Part shown: in pieces, positions 1-8,805 of the stretch
How positions within the stretch are numbered: position 1 is the stretch's first letter
How the letters are laid out: every line of letters begins with the position of its first letter
Position numbers and translations under genes: made by a program
Origin: Oricola thermophila
GTDB taxonomy: Bacteria > Pseudomonadota > Alphaproteobacteria > Rhizobiales > Rhizobiaceae
Assembly: GCF_013358405.1 (NCBI RefSeq)
Contig: NZ_CP054836.1
Span: forward strand, 2,480,001-2,544,000
Length of the DNA: 64,000 nt
Direction of reading: 5' to 3'
The notes under the pieces: generated by a model
Databases searched by the model: none
What the model was told of the DNA's origin: nothing
The model's input: only the letters and a program-made list of their open reading frames with translations

Positions 1-236
1 TCGCGGCCAAGCGGATCGGTCCCCAAGATGTAGCGGGAGTCCTTGAAGGCCGGCTCAAGTGCCAACATCAGGTTCTGCTTCATTGGGTTGAAGGTGGGGA
101 GCAGGGGGACCACCACCACAAGCACCACGACAACCGCGAGCATGGCGAGGGCAACGAGGAGGGAAATGCCGCCGGTCGCGACCTTTCCCCTGGCCGGGCG
201 TATCCGGGAAACGATGGAGTTCGCGTCGTCGCTCAT
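1..236 (-). CDS. ABC transporter permease, DppC/OppC type (partial, N-terminus only)
   Basis: This is the N-terminal 78 residues of an inner-membrane permease of the dipeptide/oligopeptide/nickel ABC family; the rest lies beyond the left edge. A short cytoplasmic segment is followed by one hydrophobic helix (about residues 22-46). The visible end carries LGTDPLGRD, the motif that follows the first periplasmic segment in DppC/OppC proteins. The ATG overlaps the stop of the preceding DppB-like gene by 4 nt (ATGA), so the two are translationally coupled partners. The substrate cannot be told from a permease alone. Confidence 0.88.
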   Translation of the reverse strand, partial: MSDDANSIVSRIRPARGKVATGGISLLVALAMLAVVVVLVVVVPLLPTFNPMKQNLMLALEPAFKDSRYILGTDPLGR

Positions 237-1150
237 GCCAGCCTCACTCGTGGATCCAGTACCCGGTAGAGAATGTCGACACCCAGGTTGATGACGATGA
301 ACACGGTCGCCGTCACGACCACGCCGGCCTGGACGACGGGATAGTCGCGCTGCACGACACCCTGGACGATCAGGCGCCCGATACCCGGCCAGTTGAACAC
401 GATCTCGAGCACGACGATGCCTCCGACCAGCACGCCGAGATTGATGCCGGCCACGGTAATGACGGGCAGAAGGGCGTTGGGAAGCATGTGGCTCAGGACG
501 ACGCGGCGGCGCGTGACGCCCTTGGCGAGCGCCGTCTTGACCCAGTCGAGACTGCGCGTCTCGTCGAAGGAGGCGTTGAGCAGCCGCAGATAGAGCGCGA
601 TCTCGTAGGTCGAGATGGTCAGGATCGGAATGACATAACCCGCCAGCGTGTTCCGCCCCATCGCCGGCAAAAGCGAAAGATAGACGGAAAACAGCATGAT
701 CATCAGAACGCCGAACAGATATGGCGGGATCGCCTGGCGTATCGTCGCGGCCCAGAGCAGCGTGTTTCGCAACCTCCTGCTGCGCGATATCTCGCCCCAC
801 ACGGCCAGCCCGAGCGCGACCGCAAAGCCAATGGCAAATGAGGATACCGCGAGCTCCAGCGTGGCCGGCAGGCGCTCGAGGACAAGGTCAATGGCAGGCT
901 GACCATGCCGCAGGGACATCCCGAGATCCCCCTGGGCCGCATGAAATATGAAATCGGAATACTGGGCGAAGAGCGGGCGATTGAACCCCAGAGCTTCGCG
1001 CATGGCCTCGACATCGGCCTGCGTTGCCTGATCCGGCAGCATCAGCCTGACCGGATCGCCGGACAGGCGCGCAAGAAAGAACACGAAACTCACGACCATG
1101 AAAAGAGTCAGCAGGCTCCAGGAAATGCGATTGATAACAAAACGTACCAT
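233..1150 (-). CDS. ABC transporter permease, DppB/OppB type
   Basis: A 305-aa inner-membrane permease, normal DppB length. The N-terminus has the typical start (short basic segment, then a transmembrane helix ending near SGDPVRLMLP). Hydrophobic helices follow through the protein. The EAA-type coupling loop lies near residues 205-235, and the C-terminus has the family end VDILYRVLDPRVR. It pairs with the truncated DppC-like gene downstream. No substrate-binding protein gene precedes it on this strand; the nearest upstream gene is an SDR 393 bp away. The binding protein is therefore beyond the left edge or elsewhere, and the substrate (peptide, opine, nickel, sugar) is open. Confidence 0.88.
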   Translation of the reverse strand: MVRFVINRISWSLLTLFMVVSFVFFLARLSGDPVRLMLPDQATQADVEAMREALGFNRPLFAQYSDFIFHAAQGDLGMSLRHGQPAIDLVLERLPATLELAVSSFAIGFAVALGLAVWGEISRSRRLRNTLLWAATIRQAIPPYLFGVLMIMLFSVYLSLLPAMGRNTLAGYVIPILTISTYEIALYLRLLNASFDETRSLDWVKTALAKGVTRRRVVLSHMLPNALLPVITVAGINLGVLVGGIVVLEIVFNWPGIGRLIVQGVVQRDYPVVQAGVVVTATVFIVINLGVDILYRVLDPRVRLA

Positions 1151-1543
1151 TCGATTCTCAAATCCGCTTCGAGACTGAAGAAAAACCCGTCCAGCACCAA
1201 TCCCAATTCATCAGGCAGAACGGAAATCGGCCATTTATTCATCCGCCTCGACTGATGAGACGCAGAAAGTCCTTACAGCGCACGCAGGAATTTCCCTGTC
1301 AGCCAGCGACAATCCTGCAAGCCGCCCAAAAACATTTCAGAACCACCAAGTTCATTCAACAAAAGAAAGCTTCGCCACAGATGAGAAATTCTAGCCCGGC
1401 CATGCGAGCGCCCGGCGCAACGGCATCATCGCCGCCGGCCCGGGTCGCCGTCCCGACAGGACGGACACTGCGGCCGTCGCAATTCCTGCGTTTCGGTTAT
1501 CTGCCGCCCGCGGGAGGCGTTCGGGGCCGCGCGGCGCGAGGCG
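1151..1543. other. Intergenic stretch between SDR gene and dppB-like gene
   Basis: A 393-bp stretch with no convincing gene on either strand; the short reading frames here have no recognisable protein. The left part is relatively AT-rich and should hold the promoter of the dppB-like gene, but no clear -35/-10 pair or operator was found. The right part, just after the SDR stop, is very GC-rich with several short self-complementary runs and may end transcription of the SDR operon. The 14-bp LacI-type operator found elsewhere in the window is absent here. Confidence 0.4.
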
Positions 1544-2302
1544 CTAGCCGGCGGTCCAACCGCCGTCCAGCATCAGGGCGCTTCCCGTCATCAGGGATGA
1601 CGCATCCGAGGCGAGATAGATCGCTGCGCCGACAACATCGTCGACCTGTCCGAGGCGGCCCAACCTGATCTTCTGCAACACCGATGCCCGGAATGCCTCG
1701 TCGCGGAAATAGGACTCGGTCATGGGTGTCTCGATGAAGGTGGGACAGATCGTGTTCACGCGGATCCCGTGCGGACCGAGTTCGATCGCCAGAGCCTTCG
1801 TGAAGCCTTCCAGCGCCCATTTCGAGGCGCAGTAAAGTGTCCGGTTCGCCGCACCGACATGCCCCATCTGCGAGGACATGTTGATCACCGACCCGCCTGC
1901 CCCGGCCTCCAGCATGCGTTGCGTCACCGCCCTGGCCACGAAGATTGCCGCGCGGACATTGAGATCCATGACCGCCGCGTAATCCTCCACGGTAATCTCC
2001 CCCAGGGGTTTTGGCCTATTGGTGCCCGCATTGTTGACGAGGATATCGAATGGCGGCAGCGCCGCGATTGCCGCGGTCGTGGCCCCGGTGTCGAGGACGT
2101 CCTGCACCAGGACATCCGCCTGCCCGCCGGACTCCGCGATCTCGCGCGCCACGGCCCCGATTTCGTCGGCGGAGCGGGCGCACAGGGTGACCGAGGCGCC
2201 GCTGTCGGCGAGCGCTTTCGCGATCGCCTTGCCGATCCCCCGGCCAGCCCCGGTTACCAGTGCGCGCTTTCCGTCGAGCCGGAAAAGCCGGGCGACATTC
2301 AT
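1544..2302 (-). CDS. Short-chain dehydrogenase/reductase (SDR)
   Basis: A 252-aa classical SDR, presumably oxidising a secondary alcohol or polyol with NAD(P)+ in the cytoplasm. The Rossmann glycine motif TGAGRGIG is at about 17-24, NNAG at about 90-93, the catalytic serine at about 143-144, and the YxxxK pair is Y157/K161. The start was chosen at the ATG overlapping the stop of the upstream histidinol-dehydrogenase-like gene (ATGA); longer in-frame starts would run into that gene. Its place as last gene of the sugar-type ABC operon suggests it acts on the imported compound or on the product of its neighbour. The SDR fold does not define the substrate. Confidence 0.9.
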   Translation of the reverse strand: MNVARLFRLDGKRALVTGAGRGIGKAIAKALADSGASVTLCARSADEIGAVAREIAESGGQADVLVQDVLDTGATTAAIAALPPFDILVNNAGTNRPKPLGEITVEDYAAVMDLNVRAAIFVARAVTQRMLEAGAGGSVINMSSQMGHVGAANRTLYCASKWALEGFTKALAIELGPHGIRVNTICPTFIETPMTESYFRDEAFRASVLQKIRLGRLGQVDDVVGAAIYLASDASSLMTGSALMLDGGWTAG

Positions 2303-3609
2303 TCCGCGGCAGCCCCGTAGGCCACGTTGCGCCCGCCATAGCGCCGCACGCGGACATTGCACTGCTCGGCATGGCCCACGAAGCCTTCAAGCATGCAGAG
2401 CCTCGACCCGTATTCGCCGATCATGGCCGCGGCCTCGTCTGTCTCCACGCGCTGGTAGCTGTGCGTCTTCAGGAACTTTCCGACCCAGAGCCCGCCGGTA
2501 TAGCGACCCGCCTTCTTCGTCGGCAGCGTGTGATTGGTGCCGATCACCTTGTCGCCATTTGCCACGTTGGTGCGCGGGCCGAGAAACAGCGCCCCGTAGG
2601 AGTGCATGTTCTCCAGGAACCAGTCGTCCCGGTCCGTCATCACCTGCACGTGCTCCGACGCGATGTCATTCGCCACGGCGAGCATCTCGTCATAGGTGTC
2701 GCAAAGGATGACCTCGCCGTAATCGGCCCAGCTGACGCGCGCGGTCTCGGCGGTCGGCAGGATTGCGAGGAGGCGCTCGATCTCGGCGAGCGTGTCCTCG
2801 GCCAGCCTGCGCGAATTCGTCAGGAGGACCGCCGGCGAATTGTAGCCATGCTCGGCCTGGCCCAGAAGGTCGGTCGCGCACATCTCGGCATCCACGGTTT
2901 CGTCGGCAATCACCATCGTTTCCGTCGGGCCGGCGAACAGGTCGATGCCGACGCGGCCGAAGAGCTGCCGCTTGGCCTCGGCCACGAACGCGTTTCCGGG
3001 GCCGACGAGCATGTGCACGGGCTCGATCGTCTCGGTGCCGATGGCAAGCGCGCCAATGGCCTGGATACCGCCGAGAACGTAGATCTCGTGGGCGCCGCCC
3101 ATGTGCATGGCCGCGATCACCGCCGGATTCGGCGCCCCCTTGAAGGGCGGCGTGGCCGCCGCAATTCGCGGCACGCCGGCGACATTCGCGGTCAACACCG
3201 ACATGTGGGCGGAGGCGACCATCGGAAACTTGCCGCCGGGCACGTAGCAACCGACCGACTGGACCGGGATGTTCCGGTGCCCGAGAAAGACGCCGGGAAG
3301 GCTCTCGATCTCGATATCGGTCATCGATGCCCGCTGTGCCTCGGCGAAACGCCGCACCTGCGCCTGGGCGAAACGGATGTCCTCCATGTCGCGCGTCGAG
3401 ACCTTCTGCATGAGAGCCTCGATCTCGGAGGGCGACAGCCGGAAGGACGGCGGCGAGAACCTGTCGAACTTCTCGGACAATTCGCGTACCGCGACATCAC
3501 CGCGCGTCTCGATATCCGCGAGGGTCGTCTCCACGACCGAACGCACCTTGGCATCGTCGTCCGATCGTTCGGTCTCCGGCTTGCCCCGCTTCAGATAAGT
3601 GACTGTCAT
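2299..3609 (-). CDS. Histidinol dehydrogenase family enzyme (HpsN-like catabolic paralogue)
   Basis: A 436-aa zinc- and NAD-dependent dehydrogenase of the HisD family, which oxidises a primary alcohol through the aldehyde to a carboxylate. Residues matching the four Escherichia coli HisD zinc ligands are present (Q251, H254, D353, H413), as is the catalytic E319-H320 pair (SEHVQVM). It sits in a sugar-transport operon with an SDR and no his genes, so histidine synthesis is unlikely. Catabolic HisD paralogues such as sulfopropanediol dehydrogenase HpsN have similar context and an N-terminal YLKR-type start. The ATG at 3609 follows a clear GGAG box; an upstream extension is possible but lacks a ribosome site. 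The substrate (DHPS or another diol) is inference. Confidence 0.85.
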   Translation of the reverse strand: MTVTYLKRGKPETERSDDDAKVRSVVETTLADIETRGDVAVRELSEKFDRFSPPSFRLSPSEIEALMQKVSTRDMEDIRFAQAQVRRFAEAQRASMTDIEIESLPGVFLGHRNIPVQSVGCYVPGGKFPMVASAHMSVLTANVAGVPRIAAATPPFKGAPNPAVIAAMHMGGAHEIYVLGGIQAIGALAIGTETIEPVHMLVGPGNAFVAEAKRQLFGRVGIDLFAGPTETMVIADETVDAEMCATDLLGQAEHGYNSPAVLLTNSRRLAEDTLAEIERLLAILPTAETARVSWADYGEVILCDTYDEMLAVANDIASEHVQVMTDRDDWFLENMHSYGALFLGPRTNVANGDKVIGTNHTLPTKKAGRYTGGLWVGKFLKTHSYQRVETDEAAAMIGEYGSRLCMLEGFVGHAEQCNVRVRRYGGRNVAYGAAAE

Positions 3610-3690
3610 GTGTGCTCCATTCTCCTGTCCGGATGAACAAGATCGTTTGGGTTGAGGATGGATGGTGCCGGCGCCAGACGGCGCCGTCAT

Positions 3691-4692
3691 TCAGCCGATG
3701 TCCGGCGCTTCCCTGCCGCGCGTCAGCTGTGAGATCGTCACGGCCAGAATCAGCGCGCCACCGTTGAACACATTCGTCACCCATAGCGGGATGCCGAACA
3801 TGGTCAGGCCGGTAATGCCGGTGCCAAGGAAATAGACGGCGACGATCGTGCCCCAAGGGTTGAACCGGCCCGGCATGATCGTCGTCGAACCGAGAAAGGC
3901 CGCCGCGAAGGCAGGAAGAAGGTAGTTAAGGCCCGAATAGGGATCAGCGGAACCCAGCACGCCGGCGTAAAGAGCGCCGGCCGCAGACGCGACCACAGAG
4001 GACATCACGAGAGAGCCGACGCGCACGCGCTCGACGGCGATGCCATTGAGCCTCGCGACCTCCCGGCCCCGGCCGACGAAGAGAAGTCGTCTTCCGAGCG
4101 GGGTGAAGTCGAACACGTACCACATGACCACCGCAGCCGCCAAAGCATAGTAGAAGGCGTAGGGCACGCCCAACAGGCGCCCGCCGACCACCGCCATGAT
4201 CAGCGCATTGTCGATCCCGCCGATGGTCGAGGAATTGGTGAACCACTGCACGAGGCCGGACATCAGCGAAGTGCTTCCGAGCGTCACGACGAGCGACGGA
4301 ATCCGGAAATAAACAATGAAAAGGGCATGGAACAGCCCGACCGCAACGCCGGTCAGCAGCGCGAGCGCGATACACAGCTCGATCGGCACGCCCTGCCACG
4401 CATTCAGGACGGCGATCAGGCAGGACGACAATGTCATGGTCGCACCGACGGCCAGATCGTAGTCGCCGGAGGTCAGGGGAATGATGATCGCCAGCGCAAG
4501 CAAGGCGGCAGGCGCGTAGGAAGCGAAAAGTATCGAGAAGTTGCCCCATCGCATGAAGGAATCCGGCATGGCGACGGAAAAGCCGATGATGAGCAGAAGC
4601 CAGACCAGAAGCAACGCGTAGCGCTCGAAGATACGCGCGTAGTTCACGGACGGCTTGCCGCGCTCGGGGGTGGTGCTTTCGGAAACACTCAT
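3691..4692 (-). CDS. Sugar ABC transporter permease (RbsC/FrcC family)
   Basis: A 333-aa integral membrane protein of the ribose/xylose/fructose permease family, with about eight to ten hydrophobic segments. The family-typical stretch with SGDYDLAVGATM (about residues 90-105) is visible, as is the conserved AAAFLGSTTIMPGRFNPWGT region near the C-terminus. It would form the homodimeric channel served by the tandem ATPase encoded just upstream (9-bp gap) and the periplasmic protein before that. In this CUT2 class the usual substrates are monosaccharides or related polyols. Confidence 0.92.
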   Translation of the reverse strand: MSVSESTTPERGKPSVNYARIFERYALLLVWLLLIIGFSVAMPDSFMRWGNFSILFASYAPAALLALAIIIPLTSGDYDLAVGATMTLSSCLIAVLNAWQGVPIELCIALALLTGVAVGLFHALFIVYFRIPSLVVTLGSTSLMSGLVQWFTNSSTIGGIDNALIMAVVGGRLLGVPYAFYYALAAAVVMWYVFDFTPLGRRLLFVGRGREVARLNGIAVERVRVGSLVMSSVVASAAGALYAGVLGSADPYSGLNYLLPAFAAAFLGSTTIMPGRFNPWGTIVAVYFLGTGITGLTMFGIPLWVTNVFNGGALILAVTISQLTRGREAPDIG

Positions 4693-4701
4693 GGTTCTGT
4701 T

Positions 4702-6333
4702 CTATCCTGTCCTGTCCTTGCGCTCTTCGCCCGGCGCGTTCGCGGTGACCGCGTCGAGGGACGAGTAGCAGGCTTGTGTGATCCGGTCCTTTTCGACGCC
4801 TGCGCCGGTCAGTTCATCGACTATGCGCCCCCTGGCGAAGACGAGAACCCGGTCGCACAGTTCCGCAAGCTGCTCGGCATCGGAACTGGCGCAGACAACG
4901 GACATTCCTTCCGCGGCCGCCCTGCGGACGGCCTCGAATATGTTGGCGCGCGTTCCCACGTCGACACCTTGCGTCGGCTCGTCGAGAAGGAGGAGACGCG
5001 GCTTGCGCTTGAGCCATCTGGCGATCAGAACCTTCTGCGCGTTCCCGCCCGAGAGCGCCGCGAGGTTCAGGTCCGGGTCGTTCGGACGGACCTCGAATTC
5101 CTCTCCCAGCCTGCGCGCCTCGCGACGCATCCGGCCGTTGCGCAGGAAGCCGCCGCGAAAATAGCTGTCCAGATCCGGAAGCAGCATGTTCTCGAAGATC
5201 TTCATGCCTCCGACGCCGCTCTGTGTCGGACGATCCCCCGGCAGCAGCGCGAAGTTCTCCTGTATTGCCCTCGCCGGCGTCATGCCGCTCAGATCGAAGG
5301 CGTCACCGCCGGACAGTTTCAACATGCCCGACTTCGCCTGGCTGGCGCCGAAGAGCAGGTAGGGAACGCGCTCGTAACCCGACCCGATCAGCCCGGTGAG
5401 CCCGATGATCTCGCCGCGCCCCACGGAAATGTTGCATCGGGGTATCCCCTCGCCAACAAGGTCTTCCACCTCTGCGAAAGGCTCGAACCTTCGGGCCTCG
5501 TGAGCGACGGACGCCGACTGCCCCAGCGAGCGCCCGATGATCATCTCGATCATACGGTCGCGGCTGGCCTCGCGGGTTTCGATCTCGCCCGAGACCTTGC
5601 CATCCCGCAGGATCGTGACCCGGTCCGTGATCTCCATGACCTCGTCGATGTCATGGGAAATGAATGTCACGCTCGATCCGTGATCGGCGATCTGGCGCAT
5701 GAGCCGGAACAGGCGGTCTACCCCTTCCTTCGGCAGGAAGGGCGTCGGCTCGTCCAGCAGGACCAGTCCCGGCTGGCCGGTCCGCTCGCACTCCTCGCGA
5801 ATCTCCTCGAAGGCGCGGATGATCGCAATCAGCGCGCGGTTGACCGCGCTGATCTCGTCTATGCGGCGCCACTGCTCGACATCGACGCCGTAGCGATCGA
5901 GGGTCTGCTGCGCGGCGGCCCGCTCCTTGCGCCAGTTGATATGGCGGTTGTCCCCGAGCGCGATCTGCGAAAGACGGAGGTTTTCGAGCACAGTGAGGGA
6001 CGGGACCAGGCCGAGATTCTGATGAACGAAGCTCATTCCGAGCCGCCGGAAATCGGAGGCGGTCAAAGGCAGCGAAACCGGCTGCCCGTTGAAGCGCATG
6101 ACGCCGCCGGGATCGGGCGCATGGAATCCGGCAAGGATCTTGATCAGCGTGGATTTTCCCGAGCCGTTGGTGCCGAGCAGCCCGTGAACCTCTCCGGGCC
6201 GGACGGTCAGCGCCACATTGTCCAGCGCGCGCGTCGCCCGGAAAGTCTTTGAAACATTTTCCAGTTCAAGGGTCGGCGGCGCCCCGGGGGGCACCACCTT
6301 CCTTTCTCGCGAAGCCTGTTCCACGGTCTTCAC
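4702..6333 (-). CDS. Sugar ABC transporter ATP-binding protein (RbsA-type, two NBDs)
   Basis: A 543-aa protein with two fused nucleotide-binding domains, the CUT2 arrangement. The first Walker A is intact (GTNGSGKST, about 54-62), but the first signature motif is degenerate: ISAVNRALIAI stands where LSxGQ is expected, although its Walker B (LVLLDEPT) is kept. In the second half Walker A is degenerate (GLIGSGYERV, no lysine/threonine) while the signature (LSGGNAQKV) and Walker B (LLLLDEPTQGVD) are intact. The dimer would therefore have one complete composite ATP site and one dead site. It lies between the binding protein and permease genes with almost no spacing. Confidence 0.92.
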   Translation of the reverse strand: MKTVEQASRERKVVPPGAPPTLELENVSKTFRATRALDNVALTVRPGEVHGLLGTNGSGKSTLIKILAGFHAPDPGGVMRFNGQPVSLPLTASDFRRLGMSFVHQNLGLVPSLTVLENLRLSQIALGDNRHINWRKERAAAQQTLDRYGVDVEQWRRIDEISAVNRALIAIIRAFEEIREECERTGQPGLVLLDEPTPFLPKEGVDRLFRLMRQIADHGSSVTFISHDIDEVMEITDRVTILRDGKVSGEIETREASRDRMIEMIIGRSLGQSASVAHEARRFEPFAEVEDLVGEGIPRCNISVGRGEIIGLTGLIGSGYERVPYLLFGASQAKSGMLKLSGGDAFDLSGMTPARAIQENFALLPGDRPTQSGVGGMKIFENMLLPDLDSYFRGGFLRNGRMRREARRLGEEFEVRPNDPDLNLAALSGGNAQKVLIARWLKRKPRLLLLDEPTQGVDVGTRANIFEAVRRAAAEGMSVVCASSDAEQLAELCDRVLVFARGRIVDELTGAGVEKDRITQACYSSLDAVTANAPGEERKDRTG

Positions 6334-6338
6334 CGAAC

Positions 6339-7457
6339 TCAGTTCATTTTCCAGAGTTCACGGAAGCCGGAGACATAGGCATCGCCATAGCCGGTATCGA
6401 ACTGCGCCGGCGTGCCGGCCTCAGCCGCATTGTCCTTGTCGAAGATGTAGAACGGGACGTTGAGCTTGTCCGGAACCGGCAGGTCGCACAGGTCCCGCAT
6501 GTTCGCGTCCACCGTCGCGTAGGCGATCCAGTCGAGGCTCTCGCCGATATCCATGTCGACCGCACCCTGCTGGATGAAATCGATGACGAAGGGCGTGCCG
6601 TTGAAGGTCGGAACCTTGATCTGGCCGAGCTTGCCGGTCAGGCGAAGCGCCGGAACGACGAACTGCGACATAGAATCGTAGATCGGAACGATCACGTCGA
6701 TGTCGGGGTTGGCCTGGATCGTCGACTGGACGGAGGACTGGATCTTGGTGCCCCACTCCGCGACGCCGACATTGATTTCCTGGACGATCTCGCATTCAGG
6801 GCAGTTCTCGGCAAGCTCGCTCTCGAAACCGTCGACCAGCGGAATGGTCGGCGGAACCTCGCGGGAGACCACCAGCGCGATCTTGCCCTTGCCGCCGGTG
6901 TTCACCGTGATCCAGTTCGCGAGGATCTTGCCAATTTCGTTGAAGCCGACCGGAAGGGTGGAGGAAAGCAGCGGATTGGTCTCGTCGGACGGGTCGTAGA
7001 AATGCGACGTCGTCACCTTCACGCCCGCCTCGCTGGCGGCCTTGATCTGCGGCTCCACCGTATCAGGCGAAATGCCGGAGATCAGGTTGATGACGTCGTA
7101 GCCGTCGCGGACCGCAAAGTCGAAGCCCTGGACCCACTGGCTCGGCTGCCCCTGGTTTTCCCATTCGGTGACATCGAGCCCGATATCCTCGCCGACCGCC
7201 TTCATCCGGTCGATGATGCCCTTAAGAAACGGGTTAGCGCTGCTGTTGGGAATCGCCAACATCTTCTTGCCCGCCGCGCATGCCTTGATGTCGAACGGCT
7301 CACCCGGCGCGGTGAATACCGGTTTCTCCGAATAGACGGCCAGGCGTTCCTGAGCACGGGCTATCCCGTCCTCAACGCCTTGCGCGTTGGCCGCCGTTGC
7401 GGCGACCGACAGGGCAAGCACGGATGCAAGCCCGCTGATCTTTACTGTGTGCCTCAT
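6339..7457 (-). CDS. Sugar ABC transporter periplasmic substrate-binding protein
   Basis: A 372-aa type I periplasmic binding protein (RbsB-like, Peripla_BP_4 class), slightly longer than RbsB. The N-terminus is a Sec signal peptide, probably cut after ATAANA (about residue 25). The first beta-strand is KKMLAIPNSSANPF, similar to the ligand-site entry of sugar-binding family members. The reading frame stays open far upstream, but the ATG at 7457 is preceded by GGGAGTC and begins the signal peptide, so it was chosen. It is first gene of the five-gene minus-strand operon and lies just downstream of the 14-bp palindrome at 7515-7528. Confidence 0.93.
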   Translation of the reverse strand: MRHTVKISGLASVLALSVAATAANAQGVEDGIARAQERLAVYSEKPVFTAPGEPFDIKACAAGKKMLAIPNSSANPFLKGIIDRMKAVGEDIGLDVTEWENQGQPSQWVQGFDFAVRDGYDVINLISGISPDTVEPQIKAASEAGVKVTTSHFYDPSDETNPLLSSTLPVGFNEIGKILANWITVNTGGKGKIALVVSREVPPTIPLVDGFESELAENCPECEIVQEINVGVAEWGTKIQSSVQSTIQANPDIDVIVPIYDSMSQFVVPALRLTGKLGQIKVPTFNGTPFVIDFIQQGAVDMDIGESLDWIAYATVDANMRDLCDLPVPDKLNVPFYIFDKDNAAEAGTPAQFDTGYGDAYVSGFRELWKMN

Positions 7458-7514
7458 GATTGACTCCCGGTTTCCACGTTCAAGCGCACCCTCAGGCTTC
7501 CTCCACCTGTGTTT

Positions 7515-7528
7515 TGAATACGCATTCA
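7515..7528. promoter_or_regulatory. Putative LacI-family operator, copy 1
   Basis: The palindrome TGAATACGCATTCA has two 7-bp arms (one transition pair off perfect symmetry) around a central CG, the usual form of LacI-family operators. It is in the divergent region between the binding-protein gene (start 7457) and the LacI-family regulator (start 7755), about 58 bp from the former. The exact reverse complement occurs at 12704-12717. An identical 14-mer in two divergent promoter regions is unlikely by chance in 64 kb. Confidence 0.72.
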
Positions 7529-7754
7529 CATCTTTCCCGGTAATTTCCGGTCTGTCAATCATCGTTCGGGCCAAAGCGACTTGCCGGCGACTTTCCCCTG
7601 AGCAACCGGACGAGGCCGCAGACATACGCGACGGCATTCGATATTTGCACATCGTTCGGGATCGTGGCTTATGAAGCATCCTCCCCCCGGGGAAGGACAG
7701 CAACCGCAACCAGAAATCGGCAATGCCCGCGAGAACAGAAACCGTGTCCGCGCC

Positions 7755-8786
7755 ATGAAGAAGAAGAAATCGAGAGTTACGTCCTTCGAGGTCGCAAAGC
7801 TGGCCGGGGTCTCCCAGCCCACCGTGTCGAGAGCGTTCACGCCCGGCGCCAGCATCGCGAAGGAGAAACGCGACCGGATCCTGGCGGCAGCGAAGAAGCT
7901 CAACTATGTGCCGAACGTCTTTGCCTCCAGCCTGTCGTCGAAACGCAGCAACATGGTCGCCGTGATCAGCGGCAACCTGAACAATCCCTTCTACTCGGAA
8001 AGCCTCCAGGTCTTCGTCGAGAGCTTCCAGCGCTCGCACCGCCAGGTGCTGGCATTCTCGGTCCAGGACGGACACGACTGCGATGACGTGATGATGCAGG
8101 CGATGCGCTATCCGGTCGACGGGATCGTGGTCACATCCGCGCAGATGTCGTCGGAACTGGTTCGCATGAGCGAGGGGCTCGGCATCCCGATCGTTATGTT
8201 CAACCGCCGTGTCTCGGACTCCGAGCTGGCGGCCGTGCAGTGCGACAACACCGAGGGCAGCGCCGCGCTCGGCCGGCTCATGGTCGCGGCCGGCGCCCGG
8301 CGCATCCTGATCGTCAGGGGCGACCCGCAGGGATCCACCAGCGGCGACCGCGTCGCGGGTTTCCGGTCGGTCGTGGACAGGACCGAAGGGTGCGTGGTCG
8401 AGGAGATCGACGGCGGGTCCAGCTATTCGGGCGCCCGGAACGCGATGATCCGCCGCTTCGGCGGGCCGGCGCCACGCTTTCCCGACGCGATCTTCGCGGT
8501 AAACGACATCATGGCGATCGGCTGCGCAGATGCGCTGCGCGAGGTGCACGGGATCAGGATTCCGGAGGACGTCATGCTGGCCGGATTCGACGGCATCCGC
8601 GAGGGCCAGCGCGCGCCCTACCGGCTGACGACCGTGCGCCAGCCGATCGAGCGGATGGTGACGGAGACGCTGGAAATGCTGGACAAGGCTCCAGACGAAC
8701 AGATCCCCGCGGACGAAAGGCGGCGCGTCATTCCGGGCGACCTCATCCCGGGCCGCACCATTCCGGGCATGGAGCGGCAGGCGTAG
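7755..8786 (+). CDS. LacI-family transcriptional regulator
   Basis: A 343-aa repressor: an N-terminal LacI helix-turn-helix (about residues 9-31, VAKLAGVSQPTVSRAF) plus the hinge, then a periplasmic-binding-protein-like effector domain with the typical AVISGNLNNPFYSE entry and VMLAGFDGIREGQ near the end. The ATG at 7755 places the helix-turn-helix a few residues from the N-terminus as usual for the family; an in-frame ATG at 7671 would add 28 residues of unlikely sequence. It is divergent from the sugar-type ABC operon and faces the operator at 7515-7528. Its C-terminal codons and stop lie within a hairpin. Confidence 0.92.
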   Translation: MKKKKSRVTSFEVAKLAGVSQPTVSRAFTPGASIAKEKRDRILAAAKKLNYVPNVFASSLSSKRSNMVAVISGNLNNPFYSESLQVFVESFQRSHRQVLAFSVQDGHDCDDVMMQAMRYPVDGIVVTSAQMSSELVRMSEGLGIPIVMFNRRVSDSELAAVQCDNTEGSAALGRLMVAAGARRILIVRGDPQGSTSGDRVAGFRSVVDRTEGCVVEEIDGGSSYSGARNAMIRRFGGPAPRFPDAIFAVNDIMAIGCADALREVHGIRIPEDVMLAGFDGIREGQRAPYRLTTVRQPIERMVTETLEMLDKAPDEQIPADERRRVIPGDLIPGRTIPGMERQA

Positions 8787-8798
8787 AACGCCTGCCGC
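8774..8798. terminator. Perfect hairpin over the regulator stop codon, probable convergent terminator
   Basis: A 10-bp perfect stem (8774-8783 with 8789-8798) has a 5-nt loop, TAGAA, that contains the stop codon of the LacI-family gene. The gene on the other strand ends at 8806, so the hairpin sits between convergent genes and could stop transcription both ways. There is no T-run on either side. Confidence 0.55.
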
Positions 8799-8805
8799 GG
8801 GCATG

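Noticed and set aside
7458..8804. Long minus-strand open frame extending the sugar-binding protein gene upstream to 8804
   Set aside because: It runs antisense through the LacI-family gene; the signal peptide and ribosome site at 7457 mark the real start.
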